Positions 9,224 to 16,999 of a DNA stretch of 64,000 nt are shown here, in pieces; position 1 is the first letter of the stretch, and each line of letters opens with the position of its first letter. The stretch comes from Astrobacterium formosum (GTDB taxonomy: Bacteria; Pseudomonadota; Alphaproteobacteria; Rhizobiales; Xanthobacteraceae): the NCBI GenBank assembly GCA_030848545.1, contig JAVDCA010000014.1:105611-169610 (forward strand). The letters are read 5' to 3'. The notes below the pieces were generated by a model, which searched no databases, was not told where the DNA came from, and saw only the letters and a list, made by a program, of their open reading frames with translations. The position numbers were made by a program, and so were the translations under genes.

Positions 9224-9973
9224 TCAGGCGTTCGCCCGGAAGTGTACCTCGGCTTCGCCGAACCCGGCGAAGCGGCCGACGACGCGGTCTCCGGGCTTGA
9301 CAATGGTGAGGCCCGTGAAGGTGCCGGTGGTGACGATCTGGCCGGCGGCGACGCCGCTGCTAGTGCGCAACGCGTTGGCGAGCCGGACGGCGGGGCGAAG
9401 CGGATCGACTTCCGCATGCCCGCCGACCCGTTGCACGACGATCTCGCTGTTCACCATCAGGCTCGCCTCCAATCCGGAGAGGTCGAATGAACGCCAGTCG
9501 GAACGCATCGTGCCGGCCACGAAGGCGCCGTTGGTCATGCAATCGGCGGTGAGTGCCAGCGCGGGCACCTTGGAGCGGTTACGGAAGCGCGAGTCCACCA
9601 CCTCGATGGCGGCCAGCGCCGTCACGGCCGAAGCCACCTCGTCGGCACCGTACTGGCCCGCCCGCGGCGCGAGCGCGCGCTCGAACCGGAATGCGATTTC
9701 GACCTCGATGCCGAGCAGCGGGGCAAGGCTCGCCGGAATCTCAGCCGGCGAGGAAAACATGCGCGATCCGAACAACGGGGCCCGCATGACCTCACCGTCC
9801 TTCGTGATGGCGACCTTCCAGCCGGCGATCGTTTCGCCGAGAGCGGCGGCGGTCGCCATCTGGGCCGCGTGCGCCTCCTCCAGGTCGGCGGGTACCGAGC
9901 CGTCAGGCAGGGCGTCGATCAATGTGCCGGTCCGGCGGGCTTCGACCAGAATGCGCACGATTTCGTCGGCCAT
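9224..9973 (-). CDS. 2-keto-4-pentenoate hydratase family protein (MhpD-like)
   Basis: A 249-residue protein of the FAA-hydrolase/2-oxopent-4-enoate hydratase superfamily. These enzymes add water to a 2-hydroxy-dienoate in aromatic catabolism, or act as decarboxylases. Family segments are GWKVAIT, PLLGIEVEIAFRF with acidic metal ligands, AIEVVDSRF and the C-terminal VTTGTFTGLTIVKPGDRVVGRFAGFGEAEVHF. The ATG at 9973 has a GGGAG ribosome site; the open frame extends upstream to 10312, but those residues are not like the family. It is the first gene of a probable pair with the PanE-like reductase. No other aromatic-degradation genes are present, so the substrate is unknown. Confidence 0.82.
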   Translation of the reverse strand: MADEIVRILVEARRTGTLIDALPDGSVPADLEEAHAAQMATAAALGETIAGWKVAITKDGEVMRAPLFGSRMFSSPAEIPASLAPLLGIEVEIAFRFERALAPRAGQYGADEVASAVTALAAIEVVDSRFRNRSKVPALALTADCMTNGAFVAGTMRSDWRSFDLSGLEASLMVNSEIVVQRVGGHAEVDPLRPAVRLANALRTSSGVAAGQIVTTGTFTGLTIVKPGDRVVGRFAGFGEAEVHFRANA

Positions 9974-10643
9974 GGAGCCACTCCCGATCCTGATGGTCGG
10001 CATGCCGTCGCGGCGGGATGGCATATCCGGACGCCCGTTCCAGCGCCGCCCGCGAACCGTGCAAGTTTCGTGGCCGAAGGGCGGCAACGACGTTCTTGCC
10101 GTGCATGTCGCGCTGTTGGACACAGCGCAGACGTCCAGCATGCTTTGACCGGGGTGTCCACCCTGGCGATGTTGGGAAATGATGTTGGGAAATGTTGGGT
10201 CCGGCCGGCGCGTCGGCGAAAAACAAAAGCAAGGTTTCGCGGACCGCCCCGCTCCCGGGCGGCGGTGGCGCCCTGAGGCGCGTTTCCTTCCCAGACTTGG
10301 GCACGTCGGCATATGCCTGCCGACATTGGCCTGGCCTTTGTGGCCTGGCGCTCAGGGTCCGCTCAGTGAGCCGGCGCCCGGGGGATTCGCCGGCCCACTG
10401 CAGTTTGATCGCCAGGAGGCGGCGACAACGGCGGGGGTAACGGGGGTGTACGTATCATTACCACCCGTATGTGCCCTGTCGAGTGCAATCTTGCCTTTGG
10501 GCAAATGTCCAGTTTGCAGGATGGAGGACCGGGCAGGCCCGAAAGGCACCCGCCCCTCGCACCGCCCCCATCCGTACCGAACGCCCGCAGTTCCGGCCCT
10601 TGCGGCGGTTGAAAACATTCGCTGCGCGCCCATCTGGTCCATC
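9974..10643. other. 670-base gap with no supported gene
   Basis: Between the hydratase gene on - and a small exported protein on +. Overlapping open frames on both strands look like GC-rich shadows: no ribosome sites and no recognisable domain. The stretch should hold the divergent promoters. A short tandem repeat lies at 10168-10193. Confidence 0.5.
10168..10193. repeat. 13-bp direct tandem repeat
   Basis: GATGTTGGGAAAT occurs twice head to tail, followed by a third partial GTTGGG. It lies in the non-coding gap upstream of the hydratase gene. It could be a slippage product or a repeated protein-binding site. Confidence 0.6.
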
Positions 10644-10919
10644 ATGATGAAACGGTCATGGATGACGGCAATCGGCATCGGACTTGTGCTGTTCGCAAGC
10701 CAGACAGGCGCGTCGGCACAGGGCGTCGGCGAACGCATGATCACGGGAGCGCCGCCCTACCCGACCTATGTTCCGCCGCAGCACCCCAAACGACCGACCG
10801 CGGTGCCGACCGCGCCGCGTTCCTATCTGGGCCGTCGCAATGACCCCTATGCGCGCAACTACCAGGATTGGGACTGGCCGCGGTCACGCGCCCGCAAGCT
10901 GAAGCCGCAGCGACGCTGA
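10644..10919 (+). CDS. Small exported protein, unknown
   Basis: A 91-residue open frame opening MMKRSWMTAIGIGLVLFAS followed by GASAQ, a clear Sec signal peptide cleaved at about residue 26. The mature part is short, Pro- and Arg-rich (PPYPTYVPPQHPKRP; RSYLGRRNDPYARNYQDWDWPRSRARK) and strongly basic. I do not recognise it. Small basic Pro/Tyr-rich exported proteins like this are common, uncharacterised alphaproteobacterial proteins that may interact with envelope polymers. It stands alone ahead of the gene-remnant region. Confidence 0.6.
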   Translation: MMKRSWMTAIGIGLVLFASQTGASAQGVGERMITGAPPYPTYVPPQHPKRPTAVPTAPRSYLGRRNDPYARNYQDWDWPRSRARKLKPQRR

Positions 10920-10965
10920 GGCATCGGTTCTGCCTCGCCTTGGGGACGAGCGGTCACCACGACGC

Positions 10966-11154
10966 TTACGACGGCTTGCACTCCGAGAAGACCGATCCCC
11001 GCATGGACGCGGAGCCCGCGACGCAATGGCCCGGGTCAGCGACTGCGCCCTCGACCACGAAATCGTAGGGCTGGTTGCCGACCAATCCCTGGCCGGACAC
11101 ACGGGATTGACGAGGTGCCGTCGCGTTGGGAGGGGAAAGTTCGACCGACGACAA
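10966..11154 (-). pseudogene. Remnant of the C-terminal tail of the 460-residue membrane protein at 41784-43166
   Basis: The last 37 codons before the TAA encode GNQPYDFVVEGAVADPGHC and then VAGSASMRGSVFSECKPS. This matches the last 37 residues of the large protein near the type I exporter at 30 of 37 positions, and both end within one residue of the shared Cys-Lys-Pro. The DNA is also clearly alike. Upstream of the match the 62-residue frame no longer resembles the large protein, and no signal peptide or domain is present, so this looks like the surviving 3' end of a duplicated gene. A small functional gene carrying only the Cys-pair tail cannot be excluded. Confidence 0.65.
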
Positions 11155-11221
11155 TGCCCCGGCCGAGATGAAGCTGAAGCCCCATCGGCATCAGCCGCGC
11201 AGCTCGACTGTGCCCGTTCGC

Positions 11222-11410
11222 TCATTCGTTGGGCGCGGCGGTGATATCCGCTTGTGACGATGAACCGTTCTTCCTTTGGAGGACCGGCTTCTCGGCTTTG
11301 CCCCCGCCGGGACGCGAATGAATTCGGCGAAAATCCTTTTCCACGACGATCGCCAACAAGACGAGATTTATCCCCATCCAGATAAGTATGACGTGGACCA
11401 GGAACTCCAT
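11222..11410 (-). CDS. Possible small single-pass membrane protein
   Basis: A 62-residue frame with one strong hydrophobic helix (FLVHVILIWMGINLVLLAIVV, residues 3-23, here quoted with one residue over the core) would be a membrane anchor; in brief, residues 3-22 are hydrophobic. A basic tail follows (EKDFRRIHSRPGGGKAEK). The ribosome site is weak and I do not recognise the protein. It lies upstream, on the same strand, of the gene remnant at 10966. It is reported because the helix and positive-inside tail are protein-like; it may be spurious. Confidence 0.3.
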   Translation of the reverse strand: MEFLVHVILIWMGINLVLLAIVVEKDFRRIHSRPGGGKAEKPVLQRKNGSSSQADITAAPNE

Positions 11411-11802
11411 CTTAGGAGTTCCCAGGCTGCCGACTTGTCGATCTGGCGTCAGCGCTCATCTGGTTCAACTCTGTTGGATTGCCGACAAATATTCACCGTT
11501 GAATGAACGAGGTTGCGGCTCGACAATGGAACTTTCACCAGTCGGCCGGTTCCGACCGCTCTTATTGGACGACGTCCGCCGGCACGATGCATTCACATTC
11601 CCGTTATCCGGGTCAAGTCCAATCCAGTTTGCCCAAGATTCTCCTAAACGCCGTATATCGCCGTCGCCCTATTTCACCCGACGCGCGATTCGGCGCCCGA
11701 CCGAACCAAAGCGTAGCGTCCGATATATTTCGATACGCCGGTCAAACGTCCGACGCAGTTTTCGTCCATTCTCTTGCAGGATGAATGAAGACAGGACGTG
11801 CG
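11411..11802. other. About 390 bases with no supported gene
   Basis: Between the small membrane-protein frame and the exported protein at 11803. It is more AT-rich than the neighbours, which suits a promoter region. The short + frames here carry no recognisable protein features. Confidence 0.45.
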
Positions 11803-12249
11803 ATGAAGGATTCCGCCGACTTGCATCTGCCTAGGTTTAATTCGAACGCTGCGCCTATTTTAGCCATCACGGCGGCGATTATTGTGGCATTATCGATAGG
11901 CCTTCTGCCGCGGCATGCCGCCGCGCAGTCGCGTTATCTCAACGACGGCATCGAGCCGGACCGGAAAAACCCCATCCGCCTGCGTGACGCAGCCAACCGG
12001 GAATGCATCACGATCAGAGGCAGGGTCCGGGGGCAAGCTATCAACAAGACCATCGTCGATCACTACCTCGACGTCACGAACATCTGTCCGAAGATCATTC
12101 GCGTCAAAGCCTGCTATGTGACGTCGACCCGTTGCGTCGAATTCGATGTCCGCTCCCGGGAGAGCAAGGAGGTCCTGCTCGGAGTCACCACGGCCAATCC
12201 GTCCACACCATTCTTCCGTTTCGATTTCACGGAAAAGAGTCTCTTCTGA
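11803..12249 (+). CDS. Small exported protein of an unnamed family
   Basis: A 148-residue protein. After a charged N terminus a hydrophobic segment (PILAITAAIIVALSIGLL, about residues 18-35) ends at RHAAAQS, giving a signal peptide. The mature domain contains RECITIRGRVRGQAINKT, then DHYLDVTNICPKIIRVKACY and a C-terminal PFFRFDF, with conserved-looking cysteines. I chose the ATG at 11803 because AGGA lies seven bases upstream; the ATG at 11785 is six codons earlier. I do not recognise the family, but a decayed relative is present at 56259-56498, sharing VTN-CP-IIRV and a terminal FRF. It is next to a glycosyltransferase gene in a polysaccharide cluster, so an envelope or export role is possible. 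Confidence 0.7.
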   Translation: MKDSADLHLPRFNSNAAPILAITAAIIVALSIGLLPRHAAAQSRYLNDGIEPDRKNPIRLRDAANRECITIRGRVRGQAINKTIVDHYLDVTNICPKIIRVKACYVTSTRCVEFDVRSRESKEVLLGVTTANPSTPFFRFDFTEKSLF

Positions 12250-12320
12250 ACGCGACGGATCATCAGCGCCGGCTGGACTCCTATCGCAACCCGCAAGATC
12301 GCACGACAAGATCGCACGAC

Positions 12321-13484
12321 ATGAATCGCAAGATCTTCGGCCTGTCCCCTATCCTCCTCGATCCCACCAGCGGCCTTCGGCGGGAGTCGCCTCGCGCGCC
12401 TGAATTCCGCCAGCCCGATTTCGACGAGCGCTTCGACTCGGAAACGCTCTTCTACGATGTATTCCGCCACCCTGATCGTTCCACCATCATGATGATCGGG
12501 CCTTCGCTTTACAATCTGGCTTCCTTGTTCGACGATATCGAGATTCGCGCGTTTCCCAGTGGCAGCGTTTGCCGCTTCCGCCGTTACGATCTCGATCGGT
12601 TGACGCGGGTGGAAGTCGACGCTCCCGCCGGAACATCAGAGATCGTCCTGCGGGCCAACAAGCACGAGCTGCATGGCAAGGTATCTCCGCCGGAAACCGC
12701 TGATTACAAGTCTCTGCGGGTTCTCTATGCGATCTCCAAGAACAACGACATCACCTGGATCTGCGATTGGGCACGCTTCAATCGCGACGTGCACGGCGCA
12801 CAGGCCCTGCTGATCTACGACAATCAATCGACCGATTATCGGGTCGACGAGCTGCTCCACCAGCTCGGCAAGATCGACGGGCTGGCATTCGTGGGCGTGG
12901 TGCCGTTACCATTCCGCTTCGGTCCGCCGGGCCTCGGATTGCGCAAGAGTTGGGATTCCAATTTCCTGCAGATCGGCTCGCTCGAGCTTGCACGCTGGCG
13001 CTTCCTCCTGGATGCCCGCAGCTTTCTCAACACCGACATCGACGAGCTCGTGCTCGGCCGTGACGGCGCCAGCGTGTTCGAAGCGGCGGAACGTTCCGGA
13101 CTCGTCCGTTTTTATGGCAAGTGGGTGCCGAACATCCGCGACGACACCGTCGACCAGACCGGACGCAACGTGCCGCGGCACGCCAATTTCTCCCACGTCG
13201 AGACAATGCGCGCGAGCCGCTGGCCTTTGCTGCGCGACTTCTGCCAGCCGAAATGGGCCGTTGCACCCCGGCGCGTGCCGGCCAAGGCGCACATGACCCA
13301 TCATCGCATCAAGAGCTGGTGGCGCAGCCGGCTGTGGAATCCGAATTTTTCGTTTCGTCACTTCCGCGGCCTGAGCACCGGTTGGAAATACGACCGCGGC
13401 CAGCGCGAAACGTTCGATCCGCAGCGTCATAGCCTCGATGGCGCAATGAAAGAGGCGTTCGCGCGCGTTCGTTGGAATGAATGA
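12321..13484 (+). CDS. Glycosyltransferase family 2-like protein (Glyco_tranf_2_4 type)
   Basis: A 387-residue protein. The central part (about residues 130-290) resembles the divergent GT2/GT92-type domain: NNDITWICDWARFNRDVHGA, then LLIYDNQSTDYRVDELL, RWRFLLDARSFLNTDIDELVL with the nucleotide-sugar-binding D-x-D motif, and HANFSHVETMRASR. The C-terminal region AHMTHHRIKSWWRSR is basic. No signal peptide or membrane helix is seen, so it is probably a cytoplasmic or membrane-associated sugar transferase. I chose the ATG at 12321, which opens MNRKIFGLSP; a longer frame from 12003 overlaps the preceding gene. The sugar donor cannot be read from sequence. Confidence 0.75.
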   Translation: MNRKIFGLSPILLDPTSGLRRESPRAPEFRQPDFDERFDSETLFYDVFRHPDRSTIMMIGPSLYNLASLFDDIEIRAFPSGSVCRFRRYDLDRLTRVEVDAPAGTSEIVLRANKHELHGKVSPPETADYKSLRVLYAISKNNDITWICDWARFNRDVHGAQALLIYDNQSTDYRVDELLHQLGKIDGLAFVGVVPLPFRFGPPGLGLRKSWDSNFLQIGSLELARWRFLLDARSFLNTDIDELVLGRDGASVFEAAERSGLVRFYGKWVPNIRDDTVDQTGRNVPRHANFSHVETMRASRWPLLRDFCQPKWAVAPRRVPAKAHMTHHRIKSWWRSRLWNPNFSFRHFRGLSTGWKYDRGQRETFDPQRHSLDGAMKEAFARVRWNE

Positions 13485-13519
13485 ATGCGGGCGGGTCCGC
13501 CGCTCCGTCACGCCGACGC

Positions 13520-14347
13520 CTACAGGATGCGGAGCGTTTCCTTTTCGAACACCATGCAGGTCAACCGCGAACTCAGATATGCGCCGGTATCGAGATTGAT
13601 GCGGTTTGGACGGATATCGGGCTCTGCGACGGGCGTATGCCCATGCACGACCATGCGCCCGAATTCACCGTCGAACGACAGAAACGGCTCCCTGATCTGG
13701 ACCAGATCTTCAACGGCCTGCCAGCACAGCGGAACATGTGGGCGCACGCCCGCATGAACGAAGAAGTAGTCCCCGATCGCAAACGTCGTCGGGAGCGCCG
13801 ACAGGAACTCGGCGTGCGGGCCGAGCGCTGACGCAAATGCGGTTGCCACCTCCTCGGGTGCGGCGCCCCTGCCCGCCTTGCGGACCGGATTGACCCCATA
13901 AGAATGCAGCGTCTCGAGGCCGCCGAGGTGCAGCCAATCTCCCTGAAGTTGCGGTGCCGTCAGCCATTTCAGAGCCATCAACTCGTGGTTTCCCGCCAAA
14001 CACACGGTCGGCCGCAGCCGCGTCAGTTCGATCAGCGTATCGACGACCTCGCGCGATTCGGCGCCCCGGTCGATGTAGTCGCCCAGGAAGACCCGCAAAT
14101 GGGTGCGACACGGATAGCGGACGAGATCGTCCTCGATGGCGCAGATGACCTGGTGGAGCAGGTCAAGGCGGCCATGGACGTCTCCGATCGCGTAGACCCG
14201 CCAGCCGTTCGGCAGGTCACGCGGGGCGCGGACCGCGACTGCCTCGGATTGTGGTAGTGCCTGGTTCACCTTCTCACCGTGACTGGTCTGTTCCAGGCCC
14301 ACTCGTTCAGATCTGCGAACGTACCTGTTCTGCCGGCATGCGCTCAC
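13520..14347 (-). CDS. Metallophosphoesterase (Ser/Thr phosphatase / ApaH-PrpE type)
   Basis: A protein of up to 275 residues with all calcineurin-like phosphoesterase motifs in order: GDVHGR at about residue 55, GDYIDRG at about 90, GNHE at about 119, FVHAGV at about 197 and HGHTP at about 238. These bind two metal ions. Relatives cleave phosphoserine/threonine or diadenosine tetraphosphate; the specificity cannot be read here. The first ~25 residues overlap the end of the upstream acyltransferase gene by 41 bases and are not family-like, so the true start may be the GTG that opens VNQALPQSEAV. It is the last gene of a polysaccharide operon, unusual company for such an enzyme. Confidence 0.85.
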   Translation of the reverse strand: MSACRQNRYVRRSERVGLEQTSHGEKVNQALPQSEAVAVRAPRDLPNGWRVYAIGDVHGRLDLLHQVICAIEDDLVRYPCRTHLRVFLGDYIDRGAESREVVDTLIELTRLRPTVCLAGNHELMALKWLTAPQLQGDWLHLGGLETLHSYGVNPVRKAGRGAAPEEVATAFASALGPHAEFLSALPTTFAIGDYFFVHAGVRPHVPLCWQAVEDLVQIREPFLSFDGEFGRMVVHGHTPVAEPDIRPNRINLDTGAYLSSRLTCMVFEKETLRIL

Positions 14348-15422
14348 CGCTGCCGAGATGGCGGAGGAACAACCGCGCCGGAAGCTCGAGGAATCGATAG
14401 GTCAGGAATGACAGGGCGAGCGTCACCGCCACGAAGGCGAAGCCAACCCACGCTCCAAGATCGTAGATCTTCTCACCGAGGAGCGACTGCGACAGTCCGG
14501 CCGCGATGATGATCAGCGACCCCTGAGTGAGATAGACCGCGTAGGATGTCTCGCCGAGAAACCGGGCGGCTCCCGCCTCCATACCCGTCAACGATACTCC
14601 CGCACTGATCGCCACCAGGGCCGGCAACAGTACCCCGATGGCCGCAATGTCGAGCCAGGGCGACGACGGAAAATGCAGCTTGACCTGCATCAGTCCGATG
14701 ATCGCCGCGATCGCGAGGTAGTAGAGGGCGCGCGGACATTGCCATGGGCGGCGGCGATACAGTCGATAAACGACCATCCCGGCCATGAAGGAGAAGGCGA
14801 CGCGGGCAAATCCTGCCCATATGTTCTCCGTGGCGTAACCGAGATCCGCAGTCCCGAACCAGATGATGGTGGCGGCCAGAGCCGCGGCGGCGGCGGCCAG
14901 GAGCAACATAAGGGCTTGCGCGCCCAGGCGGGCCAGACAGACGAAGAACAGCACGCTCGCGACCATCTCGAAGAAGATCGACCACGTCGCCGGATTGAAA
15001 ATGAACAGCGTGCCGGTGCCGTAGGCGTTGGCAAAACTCGGCAACATCGCGAGGTTGAGGGCGGCGCTCTTGACCAGCGCAGCGGCGTCGAAGTACCCGT
15101 AATTGGCCTTGTGGCGCGCGGTCATCACCACCAGACCGATTACCGTCGTCGCCACGAACAGCGGATAGAGCCGCGCCAAACGAGCTGTCAGGTACTTCCG
15201 GAACGAGATCTCGCCGCACGTAATCGCATTCTGATAGTTCAGCGACAAGACGAACCCGCTCAGGACGAAGAAGAGATCGACAGCGAGATACCCGCCCGGC
15301 AGCAACTGGTGGCGCAGCCCGAACATGAAATCGGCGTGATAGACGAGCACCGCGCAGGCCGCGATTCCACGGACGAGATCCAGGCTCTCGAAATAGCGGC
15401 GCATCGTTGTTCTCGTCTCCAT
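14307..15422 (-). CDS. Membrane acyltransferase (acyltransferase 3 family)
   Basis: A 371-residue integral membrane protein of the OafA/ExoZ/NodX family, which transfers acetyl, succinyl or similar groups to sugars of surface polysaccharides. The N terminus ESLDLVRGIAACAVLVYHADF carries the family's R-x(10)-H signature. Next come GGYLAVDLFFVLSGFVLS, RLARLYPLF and about ten hydrophobic helices, ending with FLGETSYAVYLTQGSLI and a C-terminal FLTYRFLELPAR. I chose the ATG at 15422; a second ATG lies six codons later. It follows the flippase gene by 23 bases in the same direction and probably decorates the repeat unit on the periplasmic or cytoplasmic face. Confidence 0.9.
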   Translation of the reverse strand: METRTTMRRYFESLDLVRGIAACAVLVYHADFMFGLRHQLLPGGYLAVDLFFVLSGFVLSLNYQNAITCGEISFRKYLTARLARLYPLFVATTVIGLVVMTARHKANYGYFDAAALVKSAALNLAMLPSFANAYGTGTLFIFNPATWSIFFEMVASVLFFVCLARLGAQALMLLLAAAAAALAATIIWFGTADLGYATENIWAGFARVAFSFMAGMVVYRLYRRRPWQCPRALYYLAIAAIIGLMQVKLHFPSSPWLDIAAIGVLLPALVAISAGVSLTGMEAGAARFLGETSYAVYLTQGSLIIIAAGLSQSLLGEKIYDLGAWVGFAFVAVTLALSFLTYRFLELPARLFLRHLGSGERMPAEQVRSQI

Positions 15423-15445
15423 CTCGGGTCCTGCTCCGGGGGGCC

Positions 15446-16885
15446 TTACTTCTTCAACCATCTTTTGAGGCGGCGAACGCCGGCATCGGCAAGTTCGCTC
15501 CGTAGCCTGGCGATATCGAGTCCGTAGGCCGCGATCGCGTAGACGGCCGCGCCGGTGACCGGCGTGACGAGCAACGAGGCGATCGGCCTGTCGACCAGCA
15601 TGCTCGCGATCGGCGCGCACACCGCGACCATCGCGGCGGTCGCGATGGCGACCTTGACGAGTCCCGCCATCGGCAGCGGCATGGTGAAGATCGGTCGCAG
15701 CAGCAGGAACGAAACCGCGACGCCGACGACATCCCCCAGCAAAAGCCCCCAGACCGCGCCCTCGATCCCATAAGTCCAGAGCAACACCGTCGATGCGACC
15801 ACATTGACCGACAATGTGGTGGCGCCGCACGCCACCTGCCGCAACGGTCGTTCGACGATCTGGAAGCCGAGATGAAGATAGAACTGTGCGAAGGCGTTGA
15901 GCCCGCGCGAGACGGCGAGGAGCGGCAGCATGGACTGCACCGCAGCCTCGAAGCTCGGGCCAGCCACCACGGCTCCGAATGGGTGAGCAATGAGAATCAG
16001 CCCGACGGTGGCCGGGATCATGGTGGCGAGGAACAGCTCGGCTCCGTCCTTCAGCTTGGCGTGCGCCGCCATGGTGCCGTCCTGCTTGTTGGCGCGGATC
16101 GCGGTCGGCCCCAGGATCGAGGAAATGCTGGCGGCGAGAATCCCGGCGATCTGACTGGTGACGTCGAGCGCGGCCCCGAACCGGCCGGCATCGTCGGCAC
16201 CCAGCATCGCGCCGACGAGCAGGCGCGCTATCGTCGAGTTTCCCGAGATGACGAGGCCGGACAGTGCCAGGGGCATTCCGTAGTGGACGAAGCGATCCGC
16301 CACCGCCAGGCTGACGCCGCCTTCGCCGATAGCCACCCAGTTGGTGACAAGAAAGCGCAGAGACAGCATAAAGAAGCCGACTGAAATTCCGAGCACAAGC
16401 CCCGCTCCGGAATCGAAGTAGAAGGCGCCGCCGACCGCGCAAGAAAAGCTCAGCATGCTGCGCACGACGCTCGCGCGCGCGAAGCTCACCGACTGGTGCC
16501 GAGCGCGCCGGATTTCCTGGGTGATGTCGAAGAGCGCCTGGGCGACGGTGAGCGACAGGATCGCCGCCATGGCGAACAGCGGCACGTTGGGCAGCGCGAA
16601 CGAGATTCCGATCGCCAACGGCGTCAGGGCGATCGTCACGATCGCGAAGCAGGATAGAACGAAGGGAAGGAAATTCAGCTCCGGGGCCTCGGCCTGATAG
16701 CGGCCGAGGGCGAAGCGGATCCATCCATATGCGACGCTGCCGATGAAGAACGACAGGCTCGCGCCGACGGTGTAGACCGCATATTCGGACGGCGGAAGAA
16801 TGCGCGTATAGATGCTGAACGAAAAGAATCCGATGAAGCCGGGCAACGCGAAGGCGCACAGGTAGATCAACGCGTGGCTGGCCAT
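15446..16885 (-). CDS. wzx: Wzx-type polysaccharide flippase (MATE-like/oligosaccharidyl-lipid exporter)
   Basis: A 479-residue polytopic membrane protein with 12-14 predicted helices along its whole length, no catalytic motif, and the N-terminal pattern of the polysaccharide biosynthesis flippase family (ALPGFIGFFSFSIYTRILPPSEYAVYTVG). Such proteins flip undecaprenyl-linked repeat units across the inner membrane for Wzy polymerisation. It lies between a Wzy/ligase-like gene and an acyltransferase gene, all on -. I prefer the ATG at 16885 (MASHALIYLC); a longer version from 16951 is possible, and neither ribosome site is strong. A second flippase gene is present at 52464-53714, so the window serves two products. 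Confidence 0.85.
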   Translation of the reverse strand: MASHALIYLCAFALPGFIGFFSFSIYTRILPPSEYAVYTVGASLSFFIGSVAYGWIRFALGRYQAEAPELNFLPFVLSCFAIVTIALTPLAIGISFALPNVPLFAMAAILSLTVAQALFDITQEIRRARHQSVSFARASVVRSMLSFSCAVGGAFYFDSGAGLVLGISVGFFMLSLRFLVTNWVAIGEGGVSLAVADRFVHYGMPLALSGLVISGNSTIARLLVGAMLGADDAGRFGAALDVTSQIAGILAASISSILGPTAIRANKQDGTMAAHAKLKDGAELFLATMIPATVGLILIAHPFGAVVAGPSFEAAVQSMLPLLAVSRGLNAFAQFYLHLGFQIVERPLRQVACGATTLSVNVVASTVLLWTYGIEGAVWGLLLGDVVGVAVSFLLLRPIFTMPLPMAGLVKVAIATAAMVAVCAPIASMLVDRPIASLLVTPVTGAAVYAIAAYGLDIARLRSELADAGVRRLKRWLKK

Positions 16886-16999
16886 CAGGATGCCCCGGGT
16901 CTCGACACCCCGCTTAGATGTGATTGAACCATTGTCGATCAATGCTTGCAATTGTCGGACCGTTCTTGGAGTTGCCGCCGGCCTCTATGGACGCACACT

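Noticed and set aside
8262..10148. A 628-codon + frame opposite the reductase and hydratase genes
   Set aside because: Antisense to two recognised enzymes and their gap; no recognisable protein feature.
11503..11784. A 93-codon + frame before the small exported protein
   Set aside because: No ribosome site or protein-like pattern, and an equally long overlapping frame exists beside it.
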